The notes under the pieces are model-generated. The model did no database searches and had not been told where the DNA came from. It saw nothing but the letters and a program-made list of their open reading frames with translations. From CAZLMW01 sp964560875 (GTDB taxonomy: Bacteria; Myxococcota_A; UBA9042): DNA of 64,000 nt. Below, in pieces: positions 1-9,400 of this stretch. The position numbers and the translations under genes were made by a program. Each line of letters opens with the position of its first letter. Positions within the stretch are counted from its first letter, which is position 1. The stretch covers positions 1 through 64,000 of the forward strand of contig CAZLMW010000015.1 of the NCBI GenBank assembly GCA_964560875.1. The letters are read 5' to 3'.

Positions 1-564
1 TTCAGTAGCGCCCATGTACGTCGTCGTGATGACCCGCATGGACCCGCCGCGGTCGTGCAGCGCCTTGATGCGGTCGGCCAGCAAGCGAAGGCCGTACCAC
101 TTGATGAACGCGCAGAGGAGGTCGACCCGGTCCGCCGAGGCAAGCTCGGCGATGAGTGCGTGCCCGATCGATTCGTCCTGTGACGCATTCGTCAGGAGCG
201 CCGATTCCGACAGCCGTGTCCGCGGCCGCGCTGGCGGAGTCGGTTGCACCGGAGGTCGGTGCCGGACGATCGATGTCAACTCGCGCGGCGGGATGCTCAC
301 ATGGTCGCCTTGCACGGCCTTGGGCTGTATCTGCGCGAGCAGGTCCACAATCGCGTTTGCCGTTGCCGCCTGCTCGTGTGGCTTGCCTTTCAGCGCTCGG
401 CGAATCAGGCGCGCGAGGTGGCGCGCCAGCGCGCTGGATGCCGCCGCTTCGTCCAAGGTCGCGACAGATTCTCGCAACGCTGCGTCGAGGCCCTGCAAAC
501 GATCCGCAGCGCTGGTCGTAAGCAGGCGCTCGTAGAGGCCCTCAGTCAGATCATTGTTCGACAT
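1..564 (-). CDS. Helicase with N-terminal PLD-like nuclease domain, DUF3427 family (N-terminal part only)
   Basis: The frame is open from an ATG at 564 to the left edge, giving 188 visible residues beginning MSNNDLTEGLYERLL. The first ~140 residues are helical and charged. They are followed by LLCAFIKWYGLRLLADRI and MRVITTTYMGATE, which match the start of the phospholipase-D-like domain of DUF3427-type DEAD/DEAH helicases (family knowledge). In that family an SF2 helicase core and DUF3427 follow; here they would lie outside the window. The expected product is a DNA helicase/nuclease of the kind common in restriction and defence loci. It is the distal member of a minus-strand block with a SNF2 ATPase and a dual-motor helicase. 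The PLD catalytic HKD motif is not yet reached, so activity cannot be judged. Confidence 0.75.
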   Translation of the reverse strand, partial: MSNNDLTEGLYERLLTTSAADRLQGLDAALRESVATLDEAAASSALARHLARLIRRALKGKPHEQAATANAIVDLLAQIQPKAVQGDHVSIPPRELTSIVRHRPPVQPTPPARPRTRLSESALLTNASQDESIGHALIAELASADRVDLLCAFIKWYGLRLLADRIKALHDRGGSMRVITTTYMGATE

Positions 565-873
565 TGTTTGTGAGCTTGAGCCGCTCGCGTGATGATGACA
601 AGGCCTCGGGAACCGTGGGGCGGATCGGTTCGATCGGGTTGGCCGTGGACGCGTTGCGTGTTGGTCAGAGGAGAGTGGCGCGAGGTTTTCGTGGGCCGGT
701 CTCCATCATGGCTGATGTCGAGCATTCGCGGAGGACACAAAGCAGGAACTGCGATTGAGGTCGGAGCGCCGTCGGCTATCGCGAACGCGAGCTCGTTTTC
801 GCGCCTATGTGGCGTATCGAGGAATGGTGAGGTCGTCACGTGCACCACAGCTCCAGTTCAACGCTGCTGGCGG
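565..873. other. Intergenic stretch upstream of the PLD/DUF3427 helicase
   Basis: About 310 bases without a credible gene. Several short open frames exist on both strands, but none has a plausible start or protein-like composition. The stretch presumably carries the promoter of the minus-strand helicase gene starting at 564. I see no clear promoter motif, repeat or hairpin. Confidence 0.4.
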
Positions 874-1269
874 TCACTTCGACATCCTCGCGATCAGCAT
901 TCGATCTTCAGCCCGCGCAAACACGACCTCAAACGGAAGATAGCTTCCGGCGCGCATCAGACGAATCAGGTCATGCGATTCCTCCAGGTGACGCAGTCGG
1001 ATCTCCAAACGCCAGACAGAGCTTCCGTGGTTGTCGAACAAGCAGGCCTCTCCGTACGCGACTCGCTTGCCGATGGCGGTGAATTCGACGGCACATCGGA
1101 CTGACTCGTCGCCCTCCAGGAGCCCTTCAAGGAGGTGGTCGAGTCGAGACTTCGCTGGTGGCGGTGCGACGGCAGGCGGTGGTTTGGAGCTGAAACCCGG
1201 TAAAGGCCGCCCGAAGATGACGCCGCTCACGGCGCGACGTCGCCAGAATCTCGCTGCCCTCTTCAGCAT
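874..1269 (-). CDS. Small hypothetical protein
   Basis: An open frame of 131 residues from an ATG at 1269; a TTG at 1305 in the same frame is an alternative start that would overlap the upstream gene by 7 bp. The last 75 residues look like a folded domain (GEACLFDNHGSSVWRLEIRL, then LRAGSYLPFEVVFA-like strands) with alternating hydrophobic and charged positions, while the first 40 are basic and Pro/Ala rich. No signal peptide, membrane segment or known motif is seen. It sits 29 bp downstream of a Cys-rich lipoprotein on the same strand, so the two may be co-transcribed. Function unknown. Confidence 0.55.
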   Translation of the reverse strand: MLKRAARFWRRRAVSGVIFGRPLPGFSSKPPPAVAPPPAKSRLDHLLEGLLEGDESVRCAVEFTAIGKRVAYGEACLFDNHGSSVWRLEIRLRHLEESHDLIRLMRAGSYLPFEVVFARAEDRMLIARMSK

Positions 1270-1298
1270 GGTCGTGAGCCTCGCATCAAGTCCGCCAG

Positions 1299-2039
1299 CT
1301 ACCAATCAGCCTTCGCGAGTCGCTCAATCACCCAATTCAGCGCTTTCGAACCGGCCAGGTGCGAGTTCGAATGCGTAACCCCACTGACCGCATACGTCCC
1401 CGACGTGGCACGCACCTCCAGGTTGACCGCGACATTGTTGGGCACCACTGAGAAGTTGCCGCAGTGTTTGGCGCATGTCCCTGGGCCTTTGGTGCCTGCT
1501 CGGCAATCGCGCGGACACGTTTGTGGCGTCTCAGCGCCGAAGCAGATGCCGTCACCACAGTCCTGCACGATGCAGTGTTTCGCGGCGCAGTCAGTCAACG
1601 CCAGGTACGCCTTGCCGCCCTTGGTGGAGTAGGTCTTGTAGATGCACTTGTGGATGCAGTCCCACGCCCGCCAGTGGCAGCCGCTCTTGCTCTTGACGCA
1701 GGACGAGACCTTCTTGCAGTCCGGGATGGCGTCACACGCAGCCTCAAGGCCGGCACACTTATTGTCCATGCAGGTCGAGATGCAGGACTTGTCCTTGAAG
1801 TTGCACTTCGAAGGCAAGTTGAGCGGTTTGGGCACGAAACTGTCGTCGTCCATGGAATGCGAGGCTGCCGCATCCGAGTTCGACGACGCGTCCGTTTGAC
1901 TGCCGGTGTCTGCACCTGACGCAGGACCAAACTCAGCGCCTGCGCTCGCGCGACCGAAGCAGCCGGAGAGGCCCGCCATCAAGATCAGAGCGCTGGTCTG
2001 CGCCGCGATCACTCGTGGGCCGAGTGCATTGCTGAACAT
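1299..2039 (-). CDS. Cys-rich exported lipoprotein
   Basis: A 246-aa product from ATG 2039 (an upstream GTG/ATG would add six residues). It begins with a lipoprotein signal: a short basic N-terminus, the hydrophobic ALILMAGLSGC, and a lipobox Cys near residue 26. An Ala/Ser/Asp linker follows, then about 20 cysteines between residues 75 and 190 (CNFKDKSCISTCMDNKC, CGDGICFGAETPQTCPRDC). The CGDGxC...ETxxTCPxDC signature is typical of exported proteins of myxobacteria. The Cys core is probably disulfide-bonded and periplasmic or on the surface. It lies inside a helicase block but shows no functional link to it. Specific function unknown. Confidence 0.8.
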   Translation of the reverse strand: MFSNALGPRVIAAQTSALILMAGLSGCFGRASAGAEFGPASGADTGSQTDASSNSDAAASHSMDDDSFVPKPLNLPSKCNFKDKSCISTCMDNKCAGLEAACDAIPDCKKVSSCVKSKSGCHWRAWDCIHKCIYKTYSTKGGKAYLALTDCAAKHCIVQDCGDGICFGAETPQTCPRDCRAGTKGPGTCAKHCGNFSVVPNNVAVNLEVRATSGTYAVSGVTHSNSHLAGSKALNWVIERLAKADW

Positions 2040-2149
2040 ATTGAAACGATAGCACAAAGCGAGGGCCGTTCCTCATGGAAGGGAGCCGTCGAGCCACACG
2101 GAGGAAGACGTAGTGCCGATCAACTCCCGTGACGACCGAACCACGTAAT

Positions 2150-2167
2150 AGCCCGCGGCGGCGGGCT
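2150..2167 (-). terminator. Possible hairpin terminator downstream of the SNF2 gene
   Basis: A perfect 7-bp stem (AGCCCGC / GCGGGCT) with a four-base GGCG loop lies 56 bases past the stop of the minus-strand SNF2 gene. No run of T follows it, so intrinsic termination is only a guess. Confidence 0.3.
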
Positions 2168-2222
2168 TGCTCAACTGAGCCCGGGCCTTCAGCCCCGGTG
2201 CGCGCCCCAGCTGGGTAGCGGT

Positions 2223-5200
2223 TCATGCCCCACCCGAAGACACATCAGCCTCAGCAATCAACGCCAACAGCTCCCGCGGCGATAACTTCGCAGCCGTATC
2301 CGCGTCAGCCAACAGCCGGTCGGCCAAGTCGCGCTTATCCCGATGCAGCGCCACGATACGCTCCTCAATCGTCCCTTTCGCCACGATCCGATACACCGTC
2401 ACCGGCCGACTCTGCCCAATCCGGTGCGCGCGGTCCGACGCCTGGTCTTCCACCGCTGGATTCCACCAAGGATCCAGGTGCACGACATAATCCGCGCCCG
2501 TCAGGTTCAGCCCCGTCCCACCGGCCTTGAGGCTGATCAGAAACAGCCGCCCTTCGCCCGCCTGGAAACGTGCCACGAGCTTGTCGCGGGCCTTCGCGGG
2601 GGTGCTGCCGTCGAGGTAGAGGTAATCGACGCCGCGGCTGTCGAGGTGTTCGCGCACAACGGTGAGGTGGCGGACAAACTGGGAGAAGACGAGCGCGCGA
2701 TGACCGCCGTCGCTGAGACCCTCCACGATCTCGTCCAAGGCGGCCAGCTTGCTGCTTGCGGGCAGGTCCTTCGGGTCGACATCCGGCATCGCCAGTCGTG
2801 GGTTGCAACACGCCAACCGCAGTCGGGTCAGGGCGGCGAAAACGGCGATCGGCTCGATCTGCCCGTCCGTCGATCCGAGCCGGCCGACGGCGTCGCGTCG
2901 AATGGCTTCGTAGAGGGCGGTCTCCTCGGCGCTCATGTCGACCGAGATGATGATGTCGGTGCGCGGCGGCAGCTCTTCGAGCACGGCGGACTTGGTGCGG
3001 CGCAGGATCCACGGCCTGACGAGCGAGCGCAGGTCGGTCGCGGCGCTGCGGTTGCCGTTGGCGATGGGGTCGGCGAAGCGGCGATTGAAGACACGGGCGC
3101 CGCCGAGCATCCCGGGGTTGAGGAACGAAAACAGCGCCCACAGCTCGCCGAGGTGGTTTTCGATGGGCGTTCCCGTCGTCGCGATTCGCATCCGCGCCTG
3201 CAGCCGACATGCCGCCTTGTGCCGCTGCGTGGCCGAGTTCTTGATCGCCTGGGCTTCGTCGAGAATGGCGGTGCTCCAGGTGATCTCGGCGAATCGGTCG
3301 ACCTCCGACGTCAACAAGCCGTAGCTCGCGACCAGGACGTCGCCGGGGCCGAGGTTGGCCAGCATCGCGGCACGGTCGCCGCCGCCGAAGCGATGGACCT
3401 TGAGAGTCGGGGCGAATCGCCAGGCCTGCTCGAGCCACGTGCCGCAAACCGATGTCGGCGCCACAACGACTGCGGGACCGTCAGCGGCTCGTCTTATCAG
3501 CAGCGCGAGGACCTGGATGGTCTTGCCCAACCCCATGTCGTCGGCCAGGCATGCGCCGGCTTGAATCGACGCGAGGCGCGCCAACCACGTCAAACCGTCG
3601 CGCTGATAAGGGCGCAACTCGGCCGCGAGGGTTGAGGGGACGGGCACATCGGTCGGCATCTCGCTGAGCGTCTTGCGCCATGACCGCAAGGCAGCGCCGC
3701 CCTCCAGACCGGTCCCGGACTCGACGAGCGATTGCAGCGCGGGGCTCGCCAGCTTGTGCACACGGGTCTTGCCGCGCTGGTCGACGGTCGCCCGGCTCAG
3801 CGCCGCGAGGTGACGTCGCAGTTGGTTGGAGAGGGCCACGAATTCGCCGTCGCCCAGCTGGATCCACGGCTTGTCGGTGTCGCGGACCGCGGCGAGCAGG
3901 TCGCGCATCTGCACCACACGGTCTTCGAACCCCGCGACCTTATCCGCTTCCAACTGCAAGTGTCCGGACACCGCGAACCAATCGCCGGCCTTGCGCACGC
4001 CGATCGCCACGTTGGAATGGTCAGCAGCCTTGCGCAGCCGCAGATGCTGACCTTCGGGCCACCGCACAACCACGTCTTCAACCGGCTGCAGTTGGACGAG
4101 CAGCTCGAGCGCACCTTCGGTCCCGTCCAAGGTCACCACTCCGCCATCGCCAACGTTGGACTCGCCGAATTCGTCGTGTTCGAAGAGGGCAGGCGCGCTG
4201 CGCGAGAGGGCTTGAACCCGCGCCCTTTCGTCGTCCAGGTCCCGCTTGGTGCGGCGCAGCTTTCCGTCCACCGTGGCAGTCACATTGCTGGAGCCCCGCC
4301 CGGCGATGCACGACGGCCCTTCGGTCCCGAGCGGAAATACACCAAGGCTTGCGTGCAGCCCGTTTCCGGCCGGGCGCAGCGTCACGACGAGGCGCGAATC
4401 GGGCGGCACCTCTTCTGCGTCCACCGCGCCGGCGTCATCGGCGACATCGAGGCTGGTCGACATCGCCTCCAACAGCGTGCCAATTCGCTTCTTTTCGGCG
4501 CTGGGGATGGTGACTCCGCCGCCCAACGCCTCGCCCATCTCCGCGGCTGTTTTGTCGAACTGGATGACCTCGTAGCGTCGCTCATCGAGCTCGGTGACGC
4601 GGGTCTTGTGGCCGTCCCAGGGTGGGTCCATCGCCAACTTGAGCCCTTTTTTGGTTTGTTTCAGCGTCAACGCGGGCCGCCGCTTCGTTACCGTCACCGG
4701 GTTGCCCGAATCGTCGATGATGTGCGGATGGCCGGCGAGCGCCACCATGGTCCGTTCGAACGGCCACTCGAAGTCCACGCGGCTATACCAACCGGTTTCA
4801 CGCCCCAAACAAGCGGCGATGCGCTGGTCCTGCGCGGTCATCCCGTCGATCGCACCGGCGGATTTGTGCAGCCTCGCGTGGCTGACGTTTCGGCCAGCCG
4901 TCCAGCCGCGCTTGCCGTGCTTCTGTTGAACGCAGACCAGGTTCAGCCAGTCTGATTCGACCGTGATGCGCCACAGGATCCGGTGGGACGCTGGCGGCGC
5001 CTTTTTGCCTCCGCCCTTGAGCGCGATGGCCTCGAGCACGGAGAGCCGCCGCTGCCACTCAAGGGTGCGTTTGCGGTGGGTGAAGACCGCGACGGTTCCC
5101 GGGCGTGAGGCGTCGGGGTTGGCGTCGCGCACGGCTGTCAACTCGGCCGCGATCCAGAGCATGCCGGCGGCTTCGGCTTGCTTGATGCTTTCGTCGAGCC

Positions 5201-6332
5201 TGCCAACGTCGATGGGACGTTGCGACCAGAAGTCTGTCCACGCGTCGAGGAGCGTCGCCAGCGGGTGGCTGCGGGCGCGAGCGTGGCCCGGGGTCCCGCC
5301 GGTGAGCACGCACTCCATCCGCTGGTATGCGAGCGCGATGTCGTCTGCGGTCGAGCCCGACCAGCCACCGCCCAAGTCCCCGATGAGGCGCTGCGCCCGC
5401 TTCGTGTAGGTCTTGGTGCCGCGCAGCAAAAACGCGAGCGGGACCAGGCAATCCGCGAAATCACCCAGCCAAAAAGGTGTCCTGTTCGCCCCGATATTTC
5501 GCAACGTCAGCACGCGTGCGTAGAGCTTGCAGGCGCTGGGAACATCGCCGGACATCAGCGCGCTCGCCGCCAGGAGCGCGAGAAGCTGAGGGTCATCGTC
5601 GGGAAGATCTTTGGTTGCAGGTACGCGCAGCGGCCGACCTTCGGCGACCGACCTCTGTGCCGTGACGGCGGCGGCGACGCGCACTTCGGGATGTTGTTGC
5701 TTGAGTCGTTCGGCCAACGAGACGGCATCGTCAAAAGCCAACCCGCGCATGAATCGCTGCCCGACCACCAGCGCCAGCCAAGCGCCCGCCGTGTTGGCGT
5801 CGACCAGCTCGAACAGCTTCACATCGAGCGGATCGTCCAACCACCAGTAGATGCTGAACGGCTCTTCGTCGTAGTCGCCGTGCCTCCTCTGGCCGAGAAG
5901 GCCGTGGGCCGTCTCCATGTCCCCGGCGTAGAGCGCCCTTCGAAGGTTTCGACGCCACTGCACCGATCCGCGCGGCAGCGACCTGTGTAGGTAATAGGAC
6001 GAAAAGCGCCTGGTTTCGTTGGCCTCGATGGTGCCCAGGATCTCGTCGTACGTTCCGCCGTCGCGGGCGGCGCGACAAAGCGGTTCCTTCAGGATCGGAT
6101 CCAGCGACCAGCGACCCCCGCGTTGCTCGATGAGCTCGTCGCGCGCCAGCTCCGAGATGACCGACTTGAGCGCCGCAGCGCTGACGGATTTTCGGTTGTC
6201 GATCACGCCCGCACTGGCGGCCATGCGCGCGATCTCGGTGTGCGACGCGGGCGATTCGGCGATCGCGAGGATGGACAGGACAAGCGCCTCGACGGGCGAC
6301 AGTTCAAGCGTATCGTTTGGTTCGGTCGTCAT
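2223..6332 (-). CDS. Large SNF2-family DEAD/DEAH ATPase
   Basis: A 1369-aa product read from ATG 6332; another in-frame ATG lies three codons upstream. The C-terminal ~450 residues carry a complete SNF2 motor: DDMGLGKT (motif I, ~929), DEAQAIKN (motif II, ~1023), TGTPIEN (III), VFSQFVRHL and LYLDGST (IV/V region), and DPWWNPAVEDQASDRAHRIGQ-type motif VI near 1300. The first 60 residues resemble a winged-helix segment, and residues 100-450 look like a helical repeat region. Such proteins translocate on duplex DNA to remodel or strip bound proteins. The length is well above a bare SNF2 core. It is 100 bp downstream of the dual-motor helicase on the same strand and is probably co-transcribed with it. 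No nuclease or SWIM domain is visible. Confidence 0.93.
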   Translation of the reverse strand: MTTEPNDTLELSPVEALVLSILAIAESPASHTEIARMAASAGVIDNRKSVSAAALKSVISELARDELIEQRGGRWSLDPILKEPLCRAARDGGTYDEILGTIEANETRRFSSYYLHRSLPRGSVQWRRNLRRALYAGDMETAHGLLGQRRHGDYDEEPFSIYWWLDDPLDVKLFELVDANTAGAWLALVVGQRFMRGLAFDDAVSLAERLKQQHPEVRVAAAVTAQRSVAEGRPLRVPATKDLPDDDPQLLALLAASALMSGDVPSACKLYARVLTLRNIGANRTPFWLGDFADCLVPLAFLLRGTKTYTKRAQRLIGDLGGGWSGSTADDIALAYQRMECVLTGGTPGHARARSHPLATLLDAWTDFWSQRPIDVGRLDESIKQAEAAGMLWIAAELTAVRDANPDASRPGTVAVFTHRKRTLEWQRRLSVLEAIALKGGGKKAPPASHRILWRITVESDWLNLVCVQQKHGKRGWTAGRNVSHARLHKSAGAIDGMTAQDQRIAACLGRETGWYSRVDFEWPFERTMVALAGHPHIIDDSGNPVTVTKRRPALTLKQTKKGLKLAMDPPWDGHKTRVTELDERRYEVIQFDKTAAEMGEALGGGVTIPSAEKKRIGTLLEAMSTSLDVADDAGAVDAEEVPPDSRLVVTLRPAGNGLHASLGVFPLGTEGPSCIAGRGSSNVTATVDGKLRRTKRDLDDERARVQALSRSAPALFEHDEFGESNVGDGGVVTLDGTEGALELLVQLQPVEDVVVRWPEGQHLRLRKAADHSNVAIGVRKAGDWFAVSGHLQLEADKVAGFEDRVVQMRDLLAAVRDTDKPWIQLGDGEFVALSNQLRRHLAALSRATVDQRGKTRVHKLASPALQSLVESGTGLEGGAALRSWRKTLSEMPTDVPVPSTLAAELRPYQRDGLTWLARLASIQAGACLADDMGLGKTIQVLALLIRRAADGPAVVVAPTSVCGTWLEQAWRFAPTLKVHRFGGGDRAAMLANLGPGDVLVASYGLLTSEVDRFAEITWSTAILDEAQAIKNSATQRHKAACRLQARMRIATTGTPIENHLGELWALFSFLNPGMLGGARVFNRRFADPIANGNRSAATDLRSLVRPWILRRTKSAVLEELPPRTDIIISVDMSAEETALYEAIRRDAVGRLGSTDGQIEPIAVFAALTRLRLACCNPRLAMPDVDPKDLPASSKLAALDEIVEGLSDGGHRALVFSQFVRHLTVVREHLDSRGVDYLYLDGSTPAKARDKLVARFQAGEGRLFLISLKAGGTGLNLTGADYVVHLDPWWNPAVEDQASDRAHRIGQSRPVTVYRIVAKGTIEERIVALHRDKRDLADRLLADADTAAKLSPRELLALIAEADVSSGGA

Positions 6333-6432
6333 GGTGATCACGGTGTGGATTCAACCGGAGCTTGAATGTGGCGCGCATCGGAGACAAGACCGACCCGCAC
6401 GCCGCCGCGAATCGGGCGAGCCCGAGGGACCG

Positions 6433-9400
6433 CTATTGCACGTCGTCCCCCGGCCGAACGACCTCAAACCCCTTGCCTCGCAGCGCCGCCAGCTCCGTTC
6501 TCGTCGGCTCGCGCGGTCCGAAACACGCACACCCGAACAGCCCGTCGCGGAACCAAAACAGCGGCTGCGCGATGATGTCGCCGTGGTTGGAGGTGATCGC
6601 GTCCGTCTCCACCCGGTGCGCATTCCAGACCTGCTGCAGCCAGTCCCGATGCTGCCCGCCGAGCTGCCGCAACACGTCCGCGAAACGGCCCAGCTCGCAG
6701 TGACCGGCCGCCCTGTCGTCTGCCGCCAGTTGTCGCTCCAGCGTCTCCTTGACGGCCTCAAGCACCGCCAAACCCGCTTTGTCCGCGAACTGCTCGCTGC
6801 CGCTGAGGTGCAAGATGGAGCGCGCCCGCGTCGCGCCGACATAGAGGTTGCGAGGCAATGGCCGGCCCTGGGAGCAGTAGGACTCGACACACGGTAGCGC
6901 GACCACCTCTGCGTCGTAGCCCTTGAAGGAGTGGATCGTCGACACGGTCAGCAGGTCCTCCGCCAGCTCGAGGTGACCGCCTGACTGGAACAAGGCGCGC
7001 GCACCGACGGCTGCCAACGCATCTCTGGCCAGCGCGACAAACTGCTCGCCGACCATCTTCTTGTTGACGAGCACCGCGATGTCGCCTGGCTTCACCCCGT
7101 CGTCGATCCACCCCACGACCCGGTGCACCAGCGACCGCAACTCCGCCTGACGATGACGGTGCCATGTCGCTCCGGGCAGCGGTCCATGCGTGTGATTGAA
7201 CCGTACATGCCACCAGCGTTGTCCGTCCCGCTCCCGCCTCTCCAGCAACCCCATCGTGCTCAGCTCGCGGATGTCCCGGTCCCTTTCCAGCGGGTCGAGT
7301 GCGTGCAGCACGTTGAGGGCAAGCTCGGTGATGGGGCGCGTGGAGCGGAAGCTCTCTTTCATCACGGTCGAGCGGCCGCGGAGATCCAGGCCGTAACCCG
7401 ACCACCGCGGCGTTCCTCGGCCGTAGATGTCCTGCGCGTTGTCGTAGAAGATCACCACCTGGCGGGCGTTGCTGTCGTTGGGGTTGGTCTGCCGGGCCAA
7501 CTCCGTGACGACCCGCAGCGCGTGCTCACCAAGATCCTGCGCCTCGTCGATGAACACCGCTTCGTACGCCCCCGTCAGGCGCTCGGCGACCGGCACGTCC
7601 AGCAGCTTCTTCGCCATGCCACCGTAGTCCCATTCGGTGCCCTCCCAGTCCATCGATTGGCGGCGCAGCAGCCCGGTCAGAAGGTCCTTGATGTGGTGGA
7701 TGGACACCTGCTTGCGGCGCTGTTCGGCCGTTGTGGTCGCGGCGAGGTGACGTGCCAATAGCCCCTCGAGCGAGCGGTTGCCGTAGACCACGAGGATCCG
7801 GCCCGTGCTGTTTCGCGCGCATGTCTGTGCGACCCAATTCGCCAACACCAGCGTCTTGCCGCTGCCCGCCACACCGCGAACCAGCCGCGGTCCGCCATCC
7901 ATCGCGATCCGGCACAGGCGCTGTTGCTCGGCGCTCATCACCGCGCGCATCGCTTTTCGAGTCTGCAGCTGGGCGCCCAGTGAGCTGGGGTTCGATGCGC
8001 GGACCTGGGCCGAGGGGCTGTGTGTGACCTCGACGTCGACGGGGCGCCATGTCCACTTGCCGCCGCGGTGGACGAGCGAGACGGGCGCGAGCATGGCGAG
8101 GAGCGGTTGCAGGTAGGGCTGCTGGGCCTCGTGGCGGCTGGCGATGAGGATGACCAGCTCGCGAGCCCGGCTCACCGCGACGTTAAGCAAGCGTTGCCAG
8201 TCGGGGTGCGAAAAGCCGGTGCTGCCGGCGTTGACGGTGTCGACGAGAACATAATCGGCCTCCGCTCCCTGCTGCCTGTGCACGGTGGAGGCCGTCCAGC
8301 CCTTGTCGATCATCCCCTGCTGCCCAAACCACGCCTGCACGTGGCGGGCCTGGCCGACAAACGGGGTCACGAACAGGCCGCCTGCCTGTGCGGCGTGGGG
8401 GTGGGCTTGGAAGAAGCGGCGCAGGCACTGCTTGACGAGGGGGCGCTGCCAGCTGCGGTGGGCTTCGGAGCGCTGTGGGCGGACATGGGTAGGATCGGGG
8501 GACTCTTCGTCGAGCACCCACCAGAGCGCCCGTTGTACATCGCTGAGCGGTTCGTCGATGGGAAAACGGGCGGTTCGTTCGGGCACCCCATCGGCGTCTG
8601 TGAGTTGCTTGCGGTACTGGTACGCGCCAACCGCGGCCCGGATTTGCGGCGCCATGCGGTGTTGCTCGGTCAGCAGCGTGACATCGCCGCGATCGGGTGC
8701 CTCGTCGAGGTGGGACAAACCGCTCGCGGCGAGCCAGCGTTGGTGTTCGGCTGGCATCACGCGGGCGGCGCGGCTGATCGGCGCGAGCTGCATGGGGTCG
8801 CCGGCGAGGACGAAGCGCTGGCTGGCGAGCAGCGACAGGGCGGCGGTTTGGGGGCGTGAGACAAGGCCGGCCTCGTCGACGATGACGGTCGAAAACGGTG
8901 GCCCTTCGTCGCGCAGTCGCTCGGTCAACTCCGTGCTGGCGAGGGCAGACACGGCGCGCCAGGTCGTCGCGATGACCACGTCGACGCGCCGGTTCACAAA
9001 CAACCCCGAAGCCTCCCCGACCGCGATCCGAAGCTGCTGTTGCTGGGCCTTCATCGCCGCGCGCTCAATGGGATTTGTCACAGCTGGCATCTGTCTACGC
9101 AGTCTCGACAACGCGATGAGGGCGCTGGTCTCCCCGCCTCGCAACAAGTGCATCGCGCCAGCGTCGTGAAACCTGACTGCGTCCGCGCCCGCGCCGAGCC
9201 GCCGTATCGTCTTGCGTGGGCCGTTGAGCTTGGCGGCGAACATCGCGATGCGCAGGGCGATGTCGTCGGTCGCTTTGTTCGTTGTCGACACCACCAGCAC
9301 GCGCTCATCAGGTAGCGCCGATGTTTTCGCGATGAGGCGGGCCAGGGTGTGGGTCTTGCCGGTGCCGGGCGGGCCCCAGAGCAGCGGACGCTCGTGCTGC

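Noticed and set aside
2343..3635. Open frame of 430 codons on the plus strand within the SNF2 gene
   Set aside because: It is antisense to the SNF2 motor motifs I-VI and has no domain of its own.
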